This document shows, piece after piece, positions 1 through 10,115 of a stretch of DNA of 64,000 nucleotides. Each line of letters begins with the position of its first letter. Position 1 is the stretch's first letter. The notes below the pieces were generated by a model. It was given only the letters and a program-made list of their open reading frames with translations, was not told the origin of the DNA and searched no databases. The stretch is from Agarivorans sp. Alg241-V36 (GTDB lineage: Bacteria; Pseudomonadota; Gammaproteobacteria; Enterobacterales; Celerinatantimonadaceae): NCBI RefSeq assembly GCF_900537085.1, contig NZ_UNRE01000004.1:248001-312000 (forward strand), written 5' to 3'. Position numbers and translations under genes: made by a program.

Positions 1-323
1 GAGAACTGGTAGTTATCGTTAGTAAACTTACCACCGGCGTGTAAGCGGGTAAAAATAAGCTCTACACCACTGACTTTTTCTTCTGGGTGAACATCGGTAG
101 GCATACCACGACCATCATCAATAACTTCGATTGACTGGTCTTCAAATAAGGTGACTGTAATAGCACGAGCATGGCCGGCTAAGGCTTCATCGACACTGTT
201 GTCGATAACTTCTTGGGCTAAATGGTTGGGGCGAGTGGTATCGGTATACATGCCAGGACGGCGTTTAACCGGGTCTAAACCACTTAATACTTCAATAGAG
301 TCTGAATTATATTGATCAGCCAT
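1..323 (-). CDS. parE: DNA topoisomerase IV subunit B, N-terminal part (runs off window edge)
   Basis: ATP-binding subunit of topoisomerase IV, which unlinks daughter chromosomes. The first ~107 codons are present, starting at ATG 323 on the minus strand. The translation opens MADQYNSDSIEVLSGLDPV and contains the GHKL ATPase elements: EVIDNSVDEA (the N-box Glu/Asn) and DDGRGMP (the ATP-binding Asp-Gly motif). The C-terminal part lies outside the window. It is the last visible gene of the minus-strand run nudF-yqiB-cpdA-yqiA-parE, the same order as in E. coli, 11 bp after the yqiA stop. Identification is by direct recognition of the conserved N-terminus; gyrB is less likely given this neighbourhood. 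Confidence 0.95.
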   Translation of the reverse strand, partial: MADQYNSDSIEVLSGLDPVKRRPGMYTDTTRPNHLAQEVIDNSVDEALAGHARAITVTLFEDQSIEVIDDGRGMPTDVHPEEKVSGVELIFTRLHAGGKFTNDNYQF

Positions 324-334
324 GATAGAAATTG

Positions 335-919
335 TTACCTAAGTGCCAAAAAGTCGAGAATGGCAGCACAGTGATTTTCAAATCCTTGAAAACTGTGGTC
401 GCCGCCTTCTTCAATGGTGAAAGTTGCTCCCTTATATTCTGTGACTGCTAAATTAAAGTCCAGCACTTCATCTGCCGTTTGTAGCATCACCCAAAGTCGC
501 TGCTGACAACTTAAGTGACTTACTTCTAATTGCTTTAACTGTTCGATGTGCTGTTGTTCTAATTGATAATGCTGCTGAGTATAAGGGTTTTGTTGCTCGC
601 CTAAATAGTCTTTTAGCAGTTCATAGGGTTTAACTGCTGGATTAACCAGCACCGCTTTAGCTGAGGTTTGCTGAGCCACTCGAGTGGCTAAAAAGCCGCC
701 CAAAGAACTACCCACTACACCGAGCTTTTTACCACGGTGTTGATCGAGAATACCTTCAATCTGCTGCCAAGCGTCGTTTGGATAACAGGCAAGCTGCGGG
801 CATACCAGCTGAATTTGAGCTTTATATGGTTCAAGATACTGGGCCATTGCTTGCGCTTTAGCCGAATTAGGAGAGCTATTAAATCCGTGTAAGTACAATA
901 ATACTGATGGTGGCTCCAC
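335..919 (-). CDS. yqiA: YqiA-type alpha/beta-hydrolase esterase
   Basis: Small cytoplasmic serine esterase of the YqiA family (acyl-CoA thioesterase/esterase activity is known for the family; the physiological substrate is unclear). The 194-residue length is typical. Visible motifs are LHGFNSSP near the N-terminus (oxyanion-hole region), the nucleophile elbow GSSLGG around residue 71, and a C-terminal GGDHSF that supplies the catalytic His. The start is GTG at 919, directly abutting the TGA stop of cpdA (920-922), so translation is probably coupled. The next gene downstream is parE. Gene order and motifs both support the name. Confidence 0.9.
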   Translation of the reverse strand: MEPPSVLLYLHGFNSSPNSAKAQAMAQYLEPYKAQIQLVCPQLACYPNDAWQQIEGILDQHRGKKLGVVGSSLGGFLATRVAQQTSAKAVLVNPAVKPYELLKDYLGEQQNPYTQQHYQLEQQHIEQLKQLEVSHLSCQQRLWVMLQTADEVLDFNLAVTEYKGATFTIEEGGDHSFQGFENHCAAILDFLALR

Positions 920-1744
920 TCAATAACCTTTCGATTTAGGGTCGGGAAGAAAACTGCGCTCAGATAAACGCCGCAAGCGAGTGGCAATGCGTCCTTCAGC
1001 AGTTAATTGCAAGTAACGCCAACCAGGCTGCTGGTGATCTAAGGCAAAATTGGCCGATAAGGGTAAAAACTGAATACAGGTACTTGGGGTGGCAATAAAC
1101 GCAATGCCATCAAACTGAAATTCATAGTTTTGATGGACATGGCCAAATATGACTCCGCGAACATTTGGATAATCAGCAATCACCGCAAAAAACTCATCAG
1201 CATTTTTAAGGTTATGTTGATCTAGCCATTTACTGCCCACGGGAATAGCTTGATGGTGCATAGCAATTAGCACATGTTTATCGGGATACTCGGCCAAAGC
1301 TTCAGCTAAGTTGTCTAACTGCCGTTGACTCATCACTCCATGAGGCTCACCTTCTAACTGGGTATCCAACATAATGATTTGCCAGTGCTCGCTCACCAAT
1401 TGCTTTGCCGCTAACACCCCATGCTGCTCAAGTGTCAGCATGTTTTCTTGCATGTCATGGTTACCCGGCAACCAAACGCAAGGGCGATCTAAGTCAGCAA
1501 TTCGCTCAGCAAAACGTTGATAAGAGCGCTTGGTGTGATCTTGAGATAAATCACCCGTAGCGAGAATGTACTCGAAAGGAATGTTGTCACTTTGGATATT
1601 TTCGATGACTGCAGTGAAACTGTCATTGGTATTAACCCCCAATAAGCCGGTTTGCTCATCGGCAAACAAGTGGGTATCGGTGACCTGCAATAAGTGCACA
1701 CTTCCGTCTGGTGCTGTGTTTATGTTTAATTTAGTAAATGCCAC
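920..1744 (-). CDS. cpdA: 3',5'-cyclic-AMP phosphodiesterase CpdA
   Basis: Class III cAMP phosphodiesterase, a metallophosphoesterase that lowers cAMP and so tunes CRP-dependent transcription. All metal-site motifs are visible in order: DTHLF (D-x-H), GDLSQD, GNHD, AMHH and GHVH. The 274-residue length matches the family. It lies between yqiB and yqiA in a compact minus-strand operon that also encodes the ADP-ribose pyrophosphatase NudF. The start ATG at 1744 puts the first metal motif about 23 residues in, as usual. Two CRP-like sites occur in the accessory region (28.7 and 29.2 kb), but any link to this gene is speculative. Confidence 0.95.
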   Translation of the reverse strand: MAFTKLNINTAPDGSVHLLQVTDTHLFADEQTGLLGVNTNDSFTAVIENIQSDNIPFEYILATGDLSQDHTKRSYQRFAERIADLDRPCVWLPGNHDMQENMLTLEQHGVLAAKQLVSEHWQIIMLDTQLEGEPHGVMSQRQLDNLAEALAEYPDKHVLIAMHHQAIPVGSKWLDQHNLKNADEFFAVIADYPNVRGVIFGHVHQNYEFQFDGIAFIATPSTCIQFLPLSANFALDHQQPGWRYLQLTAEGRIATRLRRLSERSFLPDPKSKGY

Positions 1745-1764
1745 AATGTTTTCTTGTAGTTTGC

Positions 1765-2220
1765 TTAAGCAAACTCAACTTTAATCCGCTGTTTTAAACA
1801 AAATACCAACCAGTCATTAAGAAACTGATTTGTTTGATGCTTTTCATCTTGGTGATGCATCTTTTTATTCGGGTAATCATACCTTGGTTTTAGCTTATAA
1901 ATCTGCTGACTAGCACACACTTCCGCCAACCGTGCATCGTGATACAAGCGCACCAACAGCTGAGGCTGTAGGTAATTATAGGCTTGGGCACTGGCTTGCC
2001 TTATCTCATAAAGTGCGGTGTAACGAGTAAGCTCTTTGCTTTCTAGCAAATAATCTTCACCCAGTTTAGGGGTCAAACGTAGTATTTGCCCCACTTCAAG
2101 CGGCCCTGGAAACAAACGCGTCATCAAGCTGTAATTGGCAGCATAAAGCTGCATCAACTGGTCGAGGTTGACTCGATAACGGCTAGGGCTAGTATTACTG
2201 GGCATCACCATCGCCATCAT
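1765..2220 (-). CDS. yqiB: DUF1249 family protein YqiB
   Basis: Conserved protein of unknown biochemical function, found between nudF and cpdA in many gammaproteobacteria. About 150 residues; the body contains LDQLMQLYAANYSLMTRLFP, typical of the family N-terminus, and no membrane segment or signal peptide. The longest start (2220) overlaps the last 26 bp of nudF; an internal ATG giving MPSNTSPSRYR is an equally plausible start. The overlap implies translational coupling with nudF. The name rests on position in the operon and family resemblance. Confidence 0.85.
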   Translation of the reverse strand: MMAMVMPSNTSPSRYRVNLDQLMQLYAANYSLMTRLFPGPLEVGQILRLTPKLGEDYLLESKELTRYTALYEIRQASAQAYNYLQPQLLVRLYHDARLAEVCASQQIYKLKPRYDYPNKKMHHQDEKHQTNQFLNDWLVFCLKQRIKVEFA

Positions 2221-2854
2221 TTTGCCACTGCTGACGCACCTTCTGCAAATTCAACTGCAACCACTGAATGGCAATCACCGCCGCAGCATTATCGATAACC
2301 CCTTGTTGCACCCATTCAAAAGCCTGCTCGCGACTAATTACTTTAACAAGTATGTCTTCGTTTTCTTTCTCTAGGCCGTGAACACCACCCGCTTGGCTAG
2401 CGTCCACTTCACCAATATACAAATGAATGCGTTCACTTAAACCACCAGCCCCTGGTAAAAAGCTATTGCAAGAAAACACCCGTTTAACGGTTAAACCGGC
2501 TTCTTCTTCAGCTTCACGTACTGCTACATCTAAGGGAGGCTGGCCACTGTCGAGCATGCCAGCAACAATTTCTAATAACCAAGGGCTAGCGCCTGTTTCC
2601 ACGGCACCAATGCGAAATTGCTCCACCAACACCACTTGGTCTAACTTTGGGTCAAATAACAAAATACCGGCAGCATGTCCGCGGTCCATCATTTCGCGCT
2701 GAATCCAGTTGCTCCATCCGCCTTGATATAAGCGGTGGCGCAGAGTATAGCGTTGCATCTTGAAGAAACCTTGATATACATCTTCTACATCTTTGATTTC
2801 CACATCTTGGTGGGAGAATTGACTACTATTTTGTAACTTTGTCATATTGACCAA
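2195..2854 (-). CDS. nudF: ADP-ribose pyrophosphatase (Nudix hydrolase)
   Basis: Hydrolyses ADP-ribose to AMP and ribose-5-phosphate. A complete Nudix box is present: GMLDSG...REAEEEAGL, fitting G-x5-E-x7-REUxEExGU with Glu residues positioned for Mg2+ binding. The length of 219 residues is normal for NudF, and the N-terminal dimerisation region precedes the box. It is the first gene of the minus-strand operon and is divergent from tolC, sharing a ~235-bp regulatory gap, exactly the E. coli arrangement. Its 3' end overlaps yqiB. Confidence 0.95.
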   Translation of the reverse strand: MVNMTKLQNSSQFSHQDVEIKDVEDVYQGFFKMQRYTLRHRLYQGGWSNWIQREMMDRGHAAGILLFDPKLDQVVLVEQFRIGAVETGASPWLLEIVAGMLDSGQPPLDVAVREAEEEAGLTVKRVFSCNSFLPGAGGLSERIHLYIGEVDASQAGGVHGLEKENEDILVKVISREQAFEWVQQGVIDNAAAVIAIQWLQLNLQKVRQQWQNDGDGDAQ

Positions 2855-3090
2855 GACTCCTTTTTGTAACGCTTGGTATAAAAATTGTCAGAACTTATTG
2901 ATCAAACACCCGCTTGACCTTAATTTATGCTTTTTCTTTGTTATCTAGGTCTTACTCTACAAATAAAGCTGGTATAGACTAGCATTAATTAAACTGTGGT
3001 AGTTTTAAACTATTAAGATTTAGTCTAAACAAAGTAAATATCTATTCCCGAAATAACCTCGCTAAACACAGCGACCAAAGGAAAGGCGTA

Positions 3091-4416
3091 ATGAAGCTGA
3101 AAATCAAATCGTTAATATTAGCTTGTGGAATGAGTTCTTTAGCATTCCAAGCCCAAGCTGATGATTTATTGCAAATTTATCAATTAGCTCAAGAGAAAGA
3201 TCCTGTAATTTTGCAAAGTAAAGCTCAGCGTGACATCGCCTTTGAGCAAATTACCGAATCTCGTGCATCTTTGCTGCCACAAATTGGCTTTGGTGCTGGC
3301 GCTACATATACCACCACCAGCAATGATGCTATCGACAGCATTACTAATACCACTGCATCAGTTGGCCTTAGTCAGTCGCTGTACTCAAAAACCAACTGGA
3401 CTAGCTTAAGCATCTCTGAAAAGAATGCGACACGTTCAGAAGCCTTATACGGTAACGACGTACAAAGCCTGATTATTCGTGTAAGTAACGCTTACTTTAA
3501 CGTATTACGTGCAATGGACAACGTTACCTTTGTAGAAGCCAACAAAACGGCAGTGGGTCGTCAGTTAGAGCAAACTAAACAACGTTTTAACGTTGGTCTT
3601 ACTGCGATTACTGATGTTCACGAAGCCCAAGCTGAATATGACCGTACCCTTGCCCAAGAAATTCAGGCGCGTAACGACTTGTCTAACAGCTACGAAGATT
3701 TACGTGAACTAACTGGTTTAGAGCACCGCGAACTAAACATTCTTAATACTCAGCGCTTTGAACCAAACCCACTTGAGCAAGGTTCAGACTTTTGGTTAGC
3801 CACAGCAACCGACCGTAACCTAGAGCTAAATGCTCAGCGCATCGGCAAAGAGATTGCCCAAGAGCAAATTGAGTTAGCCCAAAGTGGTCACTTACCAACC
3901 CTAGACTTAACTGCAGGCATTGGTTACGACAATAACCAATATGGAAATGACATTTATGACTCATCAGTAGGTGGCAGTGCCAACGCTGGTAATATTGGCC
4001 TTGAGTTCAACTGGCCTATCTACCTAGGTGGCAGTATTGATTCGCAAGTAAGACAAGCGCAGTTCAGCTACATCGCTTCGTCTGAAGCACTAGAGCAAAC
4101 TTTCCGTACAGTGCAAAGCACGGTTAACTCTGTAGTAAACAACGTTAGCGCCAGCATTGGTTCGGTTAAAGCCTTTGAACAAACTGTAGTTTCTTCACAA
4201 AGTGCGCTAGAAGCCACTGAAGCTGGTTTTGAAGTAGGTACTCGTACCATTGTTGACGTACAAGACGCTACTCGTAACTTGTACTCTGCAAAAAGCGATT
4301 TATCTAACGCGCGTTATGATTACATTCTTAACATGCTTGCGCTTAAACAAGCTGCTGGTACTTTAACCGAAGAAGACGTAGCTTTGGTTAACTCAGGTTT
4401 AATGCCAGCTCAGTAA
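3091..4416 (+). CDS. tolC: Outer-membrane efflux channel TolC
   Basis: Trimeric outer-membrane/periplasmic duct for RND, MFS and type I secretion systems. Residues 1-23 form a Sec signal peptide (MKLKIKSLILACGMSSLAF, then AQA before the mature DDLLQIY). The duplicated OEP repeats follow, including the VEANKTAVGRQLEQTKQRF and TEAGFEVGTRTIVDVQDA helices that mark the two homologous halves. 441 residues, slightly shorter than E. coli TolC. A purine-rich RBS (AGGAAAGG) lies about 7 bases before the ATG. A bidirectional terminator follows at 4443-4470. Divergent from nudF, as in E. coli. Confidence 0.96.
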   Translation: MKLKIKSLILACGMSSLAFQAQADDLLQIYQLAQEKDPVILQSKAQRDIAFEQITESRASLLPQIGFGAGATYTTTSNDAIDSITNTTASVGLSQSLYSKTNWTSLSISEKNATRSEALYGNDVQSLIIRVSNAYFNVLRAMDNVTFVEANKTAVGRQLEQTKQRFNVGLTAITDVHEAQAEYDRTLAQEIQARNDLSNSYEDLRELTGLEHRELNILNTQRFEPNPLEQGSDFWLATATDRNLELNAQRIGKEIAQEQIELAQSGHLPTLDLTAGIGYDNNQYGNDIYDSSVGGSANAGNIGLEFNWPIYLGGSIDSQVRQAQFSYIASSEALEQTFRTVQSTVNSVVNNVSASIGSVKAFEQTVVSSQSALEATEAGFEVGTRTIVDVQDATRNLYSAKSDLSNARYDYILNMLALKQAAGTLTEEDVALVNSGLMPAQ

Positions 4417-4442
4417 TCCAGCTAGCAAAACAACCTGCAATA

Positions 4443-4470
4443 AAAAAGGCGCCAATTGGCGCCTTTTTTA
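4443..4470. terminator. Bidirectional Rho-independent terminator between tolC and hldE
   Basis: A perfect palindrome: AAAAAAGGCGCC, a 4-base AATT centre, then GGCGCCTTTTTT. It carries a T-run on both strands, so it serves both convergent genes, tolC and hldE. Confidence 0.93.
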
Positions 4471-4484
4471 AATCTAGGGAAAAG

Positions 4485-5918
4485 CTAGTCGATTTGATTT
4501 TGACGAATAGACTTAATGATTTCCGAGGTTGAGCAACCATCTTCAAAGTTAAGCACTCGCACTTCACCACCGTTAGCAATCACTTCTTTTCCGCCAGCTA
4601 TTTGCTCTGGTTGATAGTCTCCGCCTTTCACCAGTAAGTCTGGCAACAGGTTAGCAATTAAACGCTGCGGGGTGTCTTCGCTAAAATCAACCACCCAGTC
4701 AACGGCGCCTAAACCGGCAAGTACCGCCATACGGCGATCTACACTATTTACCGGACGCCCTTCGCCTTTTAAGCGCTTAACAGAGTCATCACTGTTTACC
4801 GCCACAATCAATCGGTCACCCAAGGTGCGTGCGTGATTAAGGTAAGACACATGACCAGCATGCAAAATGTCGAAACAACCATTGGTCATTACTACCGTTT
4901 CACCGCGACGTTTAGCAGCCTCTAGTGCAAACTTAAGTTGCTGCTCACTCAATACACCAAAGCCTGTTTCCTGCGAGCCGTACACGGCGTTGGCAAGCTC
5001 AATGGTAGACACCGTAGACGTACCCAATTTACCAACCACAATACCAGCTGCAGCATTAGCTAAGGCACAAGCGTCATCTAAGCTTGAACCAGCGGCAAGT
5101 GAACTGGCTAAGGTAGAAATCACCGTATCACCAGCACCGGTTACGTCATATACCTCTTGCGCTAGAGCAGCTAAATGCAGCTCCGGCTGTCCTTTACGGA
5201 TAAGCGTCATACCGTGCTCGCTGCGAGTCACCAACAGGGCTTGTAGATCCAGTTGCTCAATTAGCGCTTCGCCTTTACTAATAATTTCGTCTTCATCTTT
5301 ACAGTGGCCAACCACCGCTTCAAACTCAGAAAAATTAGGCGTTAGCAAGGTTGCACCGCGGTACTTATCAAAGGCACTGCCCTTTGGGTCAACCAATACA
5401 GGAACGCCAGCTTCACGCGCCAGCGCAATTAAATCGCCCACTTGATTTAAGGCGCCTTTATTGTAGTCAGACAAAATAACCACTTGATGCTGCTTAACCT
5501 GCTCGGCAAAACTAGCGGTTAAATCTTTGCTGTCTACTTCGTGAAAATTCTCTTCAAAATCTAAACGAATTAGCTGCTGATGACGGCTAAGAACACGTAG
5601 CTTAGTAATGGTTGGGTAGTCGGCAAATTTGGTAAATTGGCACTCTACGCCAACCGCTGCCAACTTATTTTCTAAGGCAATGCCCGCTTCGTCTTCGCCG
5701 CTCATTCCTAATAAAGTAGAGCCAGCACCTAAGGCCACGGCGTTTAAGGCTACGTTAGCCGCGCCGCCGGGGCGTTCTTCAATTTGTTCAACTTTAACCA
5801 CTGGAACCGGGGCTTCAGGCGAGATGCGTCCGGTAGGTCCATGCCAGTAGCGGTCTAACATTACATCGCCAACTACTAACACCTTTGCTTGGGCAAACTC
5901 AGGGAGGGTTATTCTCAT
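4485..5918 (-). CDS. hldE: Bifunctional heptose-7-phosphate kinase / heptose-1-phosphate adenylyltransferase
   Basis: Makes ADP-glycero-manno-heptose for the LPS inner core. Two domains are visible. Residues ~1-320 are a ribokinase/PfkB-type sugar kinase ([11 protein letters not shown] at the start; [15 protein letters not shown]; a DVTGAGDTV-type catalytic segment near residue 265). Residues ~343-477 are a nucleotidyltransferase with [14 protein letters not shown], containing the HxGH motif. 477 residues is full length for the fused enzyme. It ends just before the shared terminator with tolC. The upstream gene lpxL is divergent; both act in lipopolysaccharide synthesis. Confidence 0.96.
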   Translation of the reverse strand: MRITLPEFAQAKVLVVGDVMLDRYWHGPTGRISPEAPVPVVKVEQIEERPGGAANVALNAVALGAGSTLLGMSGEDEAGIALENKLAAVGVECQFTKFADYPTITKLRVLSRHQQLIRLDFEENFHEVDSKDLTASFAEQVKQHQVVILSDYNKGALNQVGDLIALAREAGVPVLVDPKGSAFDKYRGATLLTPNFSEFEAVVGHCKDEDEIISKGEALIEQLDLQALLVTRSEHGMTLIRKGQPELHLAALAQEVYDVTGAGDTVISTLASSLAAGSSLDDACALANAAAGIVVGKLGTSTVSTIELANAVYGSQETGFGVLSEQQLKFALEAAKRRGETVVMTNGCFDILHAGHVSYLNHARTLGDRLIVAVNSDDSVKRLKGEGRPVNSVDRRMAVLAGLGAVDWVVDFSEDTPQRLIANLLPDLLVKGGDYQPEQIAGGKEVIANGGEVRVLNFEDGCSTSEIIKSIRQNQID

Positions 5919-6036
5919 TGTTCACTCTCATCGAAAAATAATTACTAACAGTTTATCATAGTTAAACTTATGGTCTGCGGCATAATCTCTTGATATCCGG
6001 TAGACTTTACACATTATTACAGTGACAAAGTAAAAT

Positions 6037-6963
6037 ATGGCGAAAATTTCATCACCCAAGCTTAATGCACAATCTTTCCACCCAAAGAACTGGGGCGCTT
6101 GGGTATTAATTGGCTTTATGTTCAGCATTAGCTTGCTGCCTTATCGCGTTCAACATTACTTAGGTTTGGGCATTGGCCGTTTAGGCCGAGCACTGATGAA
6201 GTCACGCGTGCATATAACTCGTCGCAACCTAGAGATATGTTTTCCAGATAAAAGTGAAAGCGAGCGAGAGCGCATAGTTGAAGGCTGTTTTCGCCACCTT
6301 GGTCATTCAGTGGTGGATACCGCCAACGCATGGTTTTGGCCACAATGGCGCTTTGCAAAACACTTTAAGGTTGAAGGGCTTGAACATCTCAAGAAGGCCC
6401 GCGAACAAAAAGGCGGCATACTATTAGTCAGTGCCCACTTTTGGACTTTAGAAAGCCATGCTCGGGCCTATGGTACTTTGGATCCCGGTGTTGGAATTTA
6501 CCGTCCTAACAAAAATTCGGTTTATGAGTACTTCCAATATCATGGTCGCACTAAGTCCAATAAGTATTTAGTGGATCGCACCGATGTACGCGGCATGATT
6601 AAAGCACTGCGCCAAGACAACGCAGTTTGGTACGCACCCGATCACGACTACGGTACCCACGCTGCAGTCTTTGTGCCGTTTTTTGCTCAAGATAAAGCCG
6701 CCACCATTACCGGCACCGCCACCCTAGCTAAGGTGAAAAACGTACAAATATTACCCACCTATGCACTGCGTAATGAAGATGGTTCAGGCTTTACTTTGGT
6801 AATTGAGCCAGCCCTAGAAAACTATCCGCAAGGTGATGATGAGCTAGATGCTCACACCATTAACCAAGTGGTAGAGAAAGCGATCCTACGCGCGCCCGAG
6901 CAATATATGTGGATCCACCGCCGCTTTAAGTCTCGCCCAGAAGGTGAAAAAGGCGTTTACTAA
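6037..6963 (+). CDS. lpxL: Lipid A biosynthesis late acyltransferase (LpxL-type lauroyltransferase)
   Basis: Inner-membrane acyltransferase of the HtrB/MsbB (LpxL/LpxM) family that adds a secondary acyl chain to Kdo2-lipid IVA. A membrane anchor sits near residues 11-30 (GAWVLIGFMFSISLLPY). The catalytic HX4E motif is in SAHFWTLES. Family signatures IYRPNKNSVYE, LVDRTDVRGMIKALR and WYAPDHDYG follow. 308 residues is the usual size. LpxL is preferred over LpxM/LpxP from overall pattern, but acyl specificity cannot be read from sequence. Divergent from hldE; a strong terminator follows. Confidence 0.88.
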   Translation: MAKISSPKLNAQSFHPKNWGAWVLIGFMFSISLLPYRVQHYLGLGIGRLGRALMKSRVHITRRNLEICFPDKSESERERIVEGCFRHLGHSVVDTANAWFWPQWRFAKHFKVEGLEHLKKAREQKGGILLVSAHFWTLESHARAYGTLDPGVGIYRPNKNSVYEYFQYHGRTKSNKYLVDRTDVRGMIKALRQDNAVWYAPDHDYGTHAAVFVPFFAQDKAATITGTATLAKVKNVQILPTYALRNEDGSGFTLVIEPALENYPQGDDELDAHTINQVVEKAILRAPEQYMWIHRRFKSRPEGEKGVY

Positions 6964-6964
6964 T

Positions 6965-7004
6965 AAAAAGGCGCTTACTTTGTATTAAAAGTAGCGCCTT
7001 TTTT
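6965..7004. terminator. Terminator between lpxL and glnE
   Basis: Inverted repeat AAAAAGGCGCT...AGCGCCTTTTT with extra pairing of ACTTT/AAAGT around a short loop. T-runs on both strands suggest it serves both convergent genes. Confidence 0.85.
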
Positions 7005-7028
7005 AAGCCTTAAAACCTTTGTTCAGTG

Positions 7029-9890
7029 CTAAGTAAACAGCTGTTGCCAAGTATCGGTGACCACACTTAAATCTTGCTTAAACTCAGCTTTATTAGCCAA
7101 ACGCGGTAAACCTTGCAAACCACAGCGGTGACACTCATCGCGAATATCTAAATAGCTTTGGCTAAGCCCCTGCGCTTGTTCTGGCGTTAATAGCTCTAGC
7201 TCGGCGCAGCTTTCAAATATTCTTACATTATCGGTCCATTTACTTAGCTGAGGATAATCTTGGGTATGTAACAATACTAAGTATTGCGCAATAAACTCAA
7301 TATCAACCATGCCACCAGCCGACTGTTTAAGGTCAAGAACCTCTTCGGTTTCTCGGCTTAAATGCCCCTGCATTTTACTGCGCATCTCTTGCACTTGCTT
7401 CGCTAGCTCTTTGGCTTCACGTGGCTGAGCCAATATCTTATGGCGCACTTGGCCAAAACCTTCTGCTAATTCTGCATCACCATAAATTACCCGCGCACGC
7501 ACTAGCGCTTGGTGCTCCCAGGTCCAAGCTTCTTTCACCTGATATTGCTCAAAAGCTTCAATGGCCGACACTAACAAGCCAGAAGCACCAGAGGGCCGTA
7601 GTCGCATATCCAATTCATACAGTACACCTGAGGCGGTGCGGGTATTAAACAAATGCATAATTCGTTGTGCCAGCTTTAGATAAAACTGCTTACTGTCGAT
7701 TTGCTTTGGCCCATTGGTATAAGTGCTGCTGTCGCTGTTATGTAAAAATACCAAATCTAAATCTGAGCTATAGCCCGTTTCAATACCGCCAATTTTGCCG
7801 TAACCCACTACCGCAAAACCGCGTTGCTGTTCGCTTAAATGCTCAGGGTAACCATGGCGTTCTATCATCTGACTCCATGCTTGCTCAACCACCGCACTAA
7901 CTATCACCTCTGCCACTGCGGTTAAGTGATCGCTTACTTTCATTAGCGGCAAGGCTCCAGCAATATCGGCGGCAGTGATGCGCAGTTGTTGAATCTGCTT
8001 AAACTGACGCAGTGCCTCCATTTGCTGTTCCATATCATCGGGCGGAATGCGCAGCATAAATTCACGTAGCTGTTGGGCGTAACTGTCTTCGCTGGCTGGG
8101 TTGTACAATAACTTGGGATCTAATAGCTCATCCAACAGAATCGGGAAACTCGCCAACTTTTGCGCCAACATGGCACTGCCTGCGCAAAGCCTTAATAGCT
8201 GCTGAAGCGAAGCTGGGTTTTCTGCTAGCAGCTCTAGATAAGCGGTTCGCGACAAAATTCGCTCAAGCAAAACCATCACCCGCGGCAATACCAAGCTGGT
8301 TTGGGGATGCTCAAACAACTGTTGCAGTAAACTAGGCATCATTCGTTCTAGGGTTTGGCGACCACGCTGACCAATTTGGCGTTTCTCCACGGCGTGCATA
8401 AAGTGGTACATGGTTTCTACGCGGGCTTTTTGTTCTTCCTCGCTACAAACATGCTTGCTCATCAAGCTGGCCAGCGCTTCTCTATCTGCTCCACAGTGCC
8501 AAAGATCATCATAATCTTGACCCGCTTGATGCTCTTCCTGCTCTTCTTCACCAATTGCAGATTGGAAACAAGAATTCACTTGCTTGAGACCTTGCTGCAA
8601 TTGTTGATAAAAGCTATCCCAATCATCATGGCCCATTACCCAAGCAATACGTTGCCGATCGCTGCTGGTATCGGGCAAGGTTTGGGTTTGCTGGTCATCC
8701 ATTTGCTGCAGAATGTTTTCTACTTGGCGCAAATATAAATAGTGTTCACGTAGCATTTGAGTTTGCGCTTCACTCAACTCACCGTGTTCACTTAACTGCG
8801 ACAAAGCCTGCAGCAGTGAGCGGGTTTGTAATACCGGCTCTCGTCCACCGCGAATAAGCTGAAAAGTTTGCACAATAAATTCGATTTCACGAATACCGCC
8901 CGAGCCCAGCTTGATGTTGTCGCGTAAACCTTTACGACGGATTTCTGAGTTGATCATGGCTTTCATCGAGCGCAGTGCTTGAATGGCACTAAAGTCAATG
9001 TAACGGCGATAAACATAGGGCTTAAGCATGGCCTGAATATCTTGGTCGAAACGTAAGTCTTGGTTAATCACTCGTGCCTTAACCATGGCGTAGCGCTCCC
9101 AGTCTCGGCCATGGTGCTGGTAATAATCCTCAAAGGCGGCGTAACTTACCGCCAACGGGCCAGACTCACCAAAGGGCCGCAAACGCATATCCACGCGAAA
9201 TACAAAACCATCTGCAGTGGTTTGGTCTATCAGCTGAATCAACCGTTGTCCCATACGAATAAAGAACTGTTGATTGGCAATACTACGTCGGCCGCCTTGA
9301 GTTTCACCGTTCTCGGGGAAGCAAAAAATCAAATCAATATCGGAAGAAAAGTTAAGCTCACGCCCGCCTAACTTGCCCATACCAATCACCACTAAAGGTT
9401 GAGCATTTCCCTCTGCATCGCTAGGTGTGCCAGACTCACTGCAACAGCGCTTATACAACCATTGATTAGCACAATCTACGCAGCTATCGGCCACTGCTGA
9501 AACTTGAGCAAAGCTGTCTGTTACCGCTTGCTTGAGTAATAAGTCGCGCCAAGCAATAAGCACCATTTGCATACGGCGAAAATGACGCAATACCTTTTTA
9601 GCACCGTCATCAGTAATTTGCTCAGCCAACTCGGCACTTAGCTGTTCACGCATTTGCTGTTCATTTAAGGGCTGGGCTAATAGTTCTTGCTGCCAAATAT
9701 CCGCTAATAAACTGGGCTGGCTAACGCAACTGCGGGCAATAAAATCGCTTAAAGCAAAAGCGGTTTTACTTTGTAATTGTTGCTGTTGGTCTAGCTGTTC
9801 AAGTAATTGAGGCGCTAACTCGATGAGGCGTTCCCAAGATTTAACAGCAATAGCAGATAGCTCGCTAGGGATAGGAAGAGTACTTGGCAT
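7029..9890 (-). CDS. glnE: Glutamine synthetase adenylyltransferase / adenylyl-removing enzyme
   Basis: Controls glutamine synthetase by adding AMP (C-terminal half) and removing it (N-terminal half) in response to PII. The 953-residue length is full size. Two nucleotidyltransferase active sites are visible: GMGKLGGRELNFSSDIDLIF (~170-190) and GYGKIGGIETGYSSDLDLVF (~700-720), each with the metal-binding DxD. Both are followed by the characteristic DMRLRPFGESG / DMRLRPSGASG segments. The gene neighbours hldE and ygiF as in E. coli, with additional genes inserted between. Confidence 0.96.
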   Translation of the reverse strand: MPSTLPIPSELSAIAVKSWERLIELAPQLLEQLDQQQQLQSKTAFALSDFIARSCVSQPSLLADIWQQELLAQPLNEQQMREQLSAELAEQITDDGAKKVLRHFRRMQMVLIAWRDLLLKQAVTDSFAQVSAVADSCVDCANQWLYKRCCSESGTPSDAEGNAQPLVVIGMGKLGGRELNFSSDIDLIFCFPENGETQGGRRSIANQQFFIRMGQRLIQLIDQTTADGFVFRVDMRLRPFGESGPLAVSYAAFEDYYQHHGRDWERYAMVKARVINQDLRFDQDIQAMLKPYVYRRYIDFSAIQALRSMKAMINSEIRRKGLRDNIKLGSGGIREIEFIVQTFQLIRGGREPVLQTRSLLQALSQLSEHGELSEAQTQMLREHYLYLRQVENILQQMDDQQTQTLPDTSSDRQRIAWVMGHDDWDSFYQQLQQGLKQVNSCFQSAIGEEEQEEHQAGQDYDDLWHCGADREALASLMSKHVCSEEEQKARVETMYHFMHAVEKRQIGQRGRQTLERMMPSLLQQLFEHPQTSLVLPRVMVLLERILSRTAYLELLAENPASLQQLLRLCAGSAMLAQKLASFPILLDELLDPKLLYNPASEDSYAQQLREFMLRIPPDDMEQQMEALRQFKQIQQLRITAADIAGALPLMKVSDHLTAVAEVIVSAVVEQAWSQMIERHGYPEHLSEQQRGFAVVGYGKIGGIETGYSSDLDLVFLHNSDSSTYTNGPKQIDSKQFYLKLAQRIMHLFNTRTASGVLYELDMRLRPSGASGLLVSAIEAFEQYQVKEAWTWEHQALVRARVIYGDAELAEGFGQVRHKILAQPREAKELAKQVQEMRSKMQGHLSRETEEVLDLKQSAGGMVDIEFIAQYLVLLHTQDYPQLSKWTDNVRIFESCAELELLTPEQAQGLSQSYLDIRDECHRCGLQGLPRLANKAEFKQDLSVVTDTWQQLFT

Positions 9891-10115
9891 GATGAAGAAA
9901 ACCCGAATCCAAAATTTGGCTTAATATCATCATGATTTATGCTTGAGCACAAGCCAGATCGCAGGGAGTGTAAGCCATATCAAACTGCCATTTAAGCTGC
10001 GCCACAGATCCAAGCAAAAATCTGATTCGACAACCATTTATAGTGATGCCCAGCGGTTGTTAGACAAAACTGGCGTATAGTAAAATTAGCGCTAGTTACT
10101 TTTCGGAATTCATCA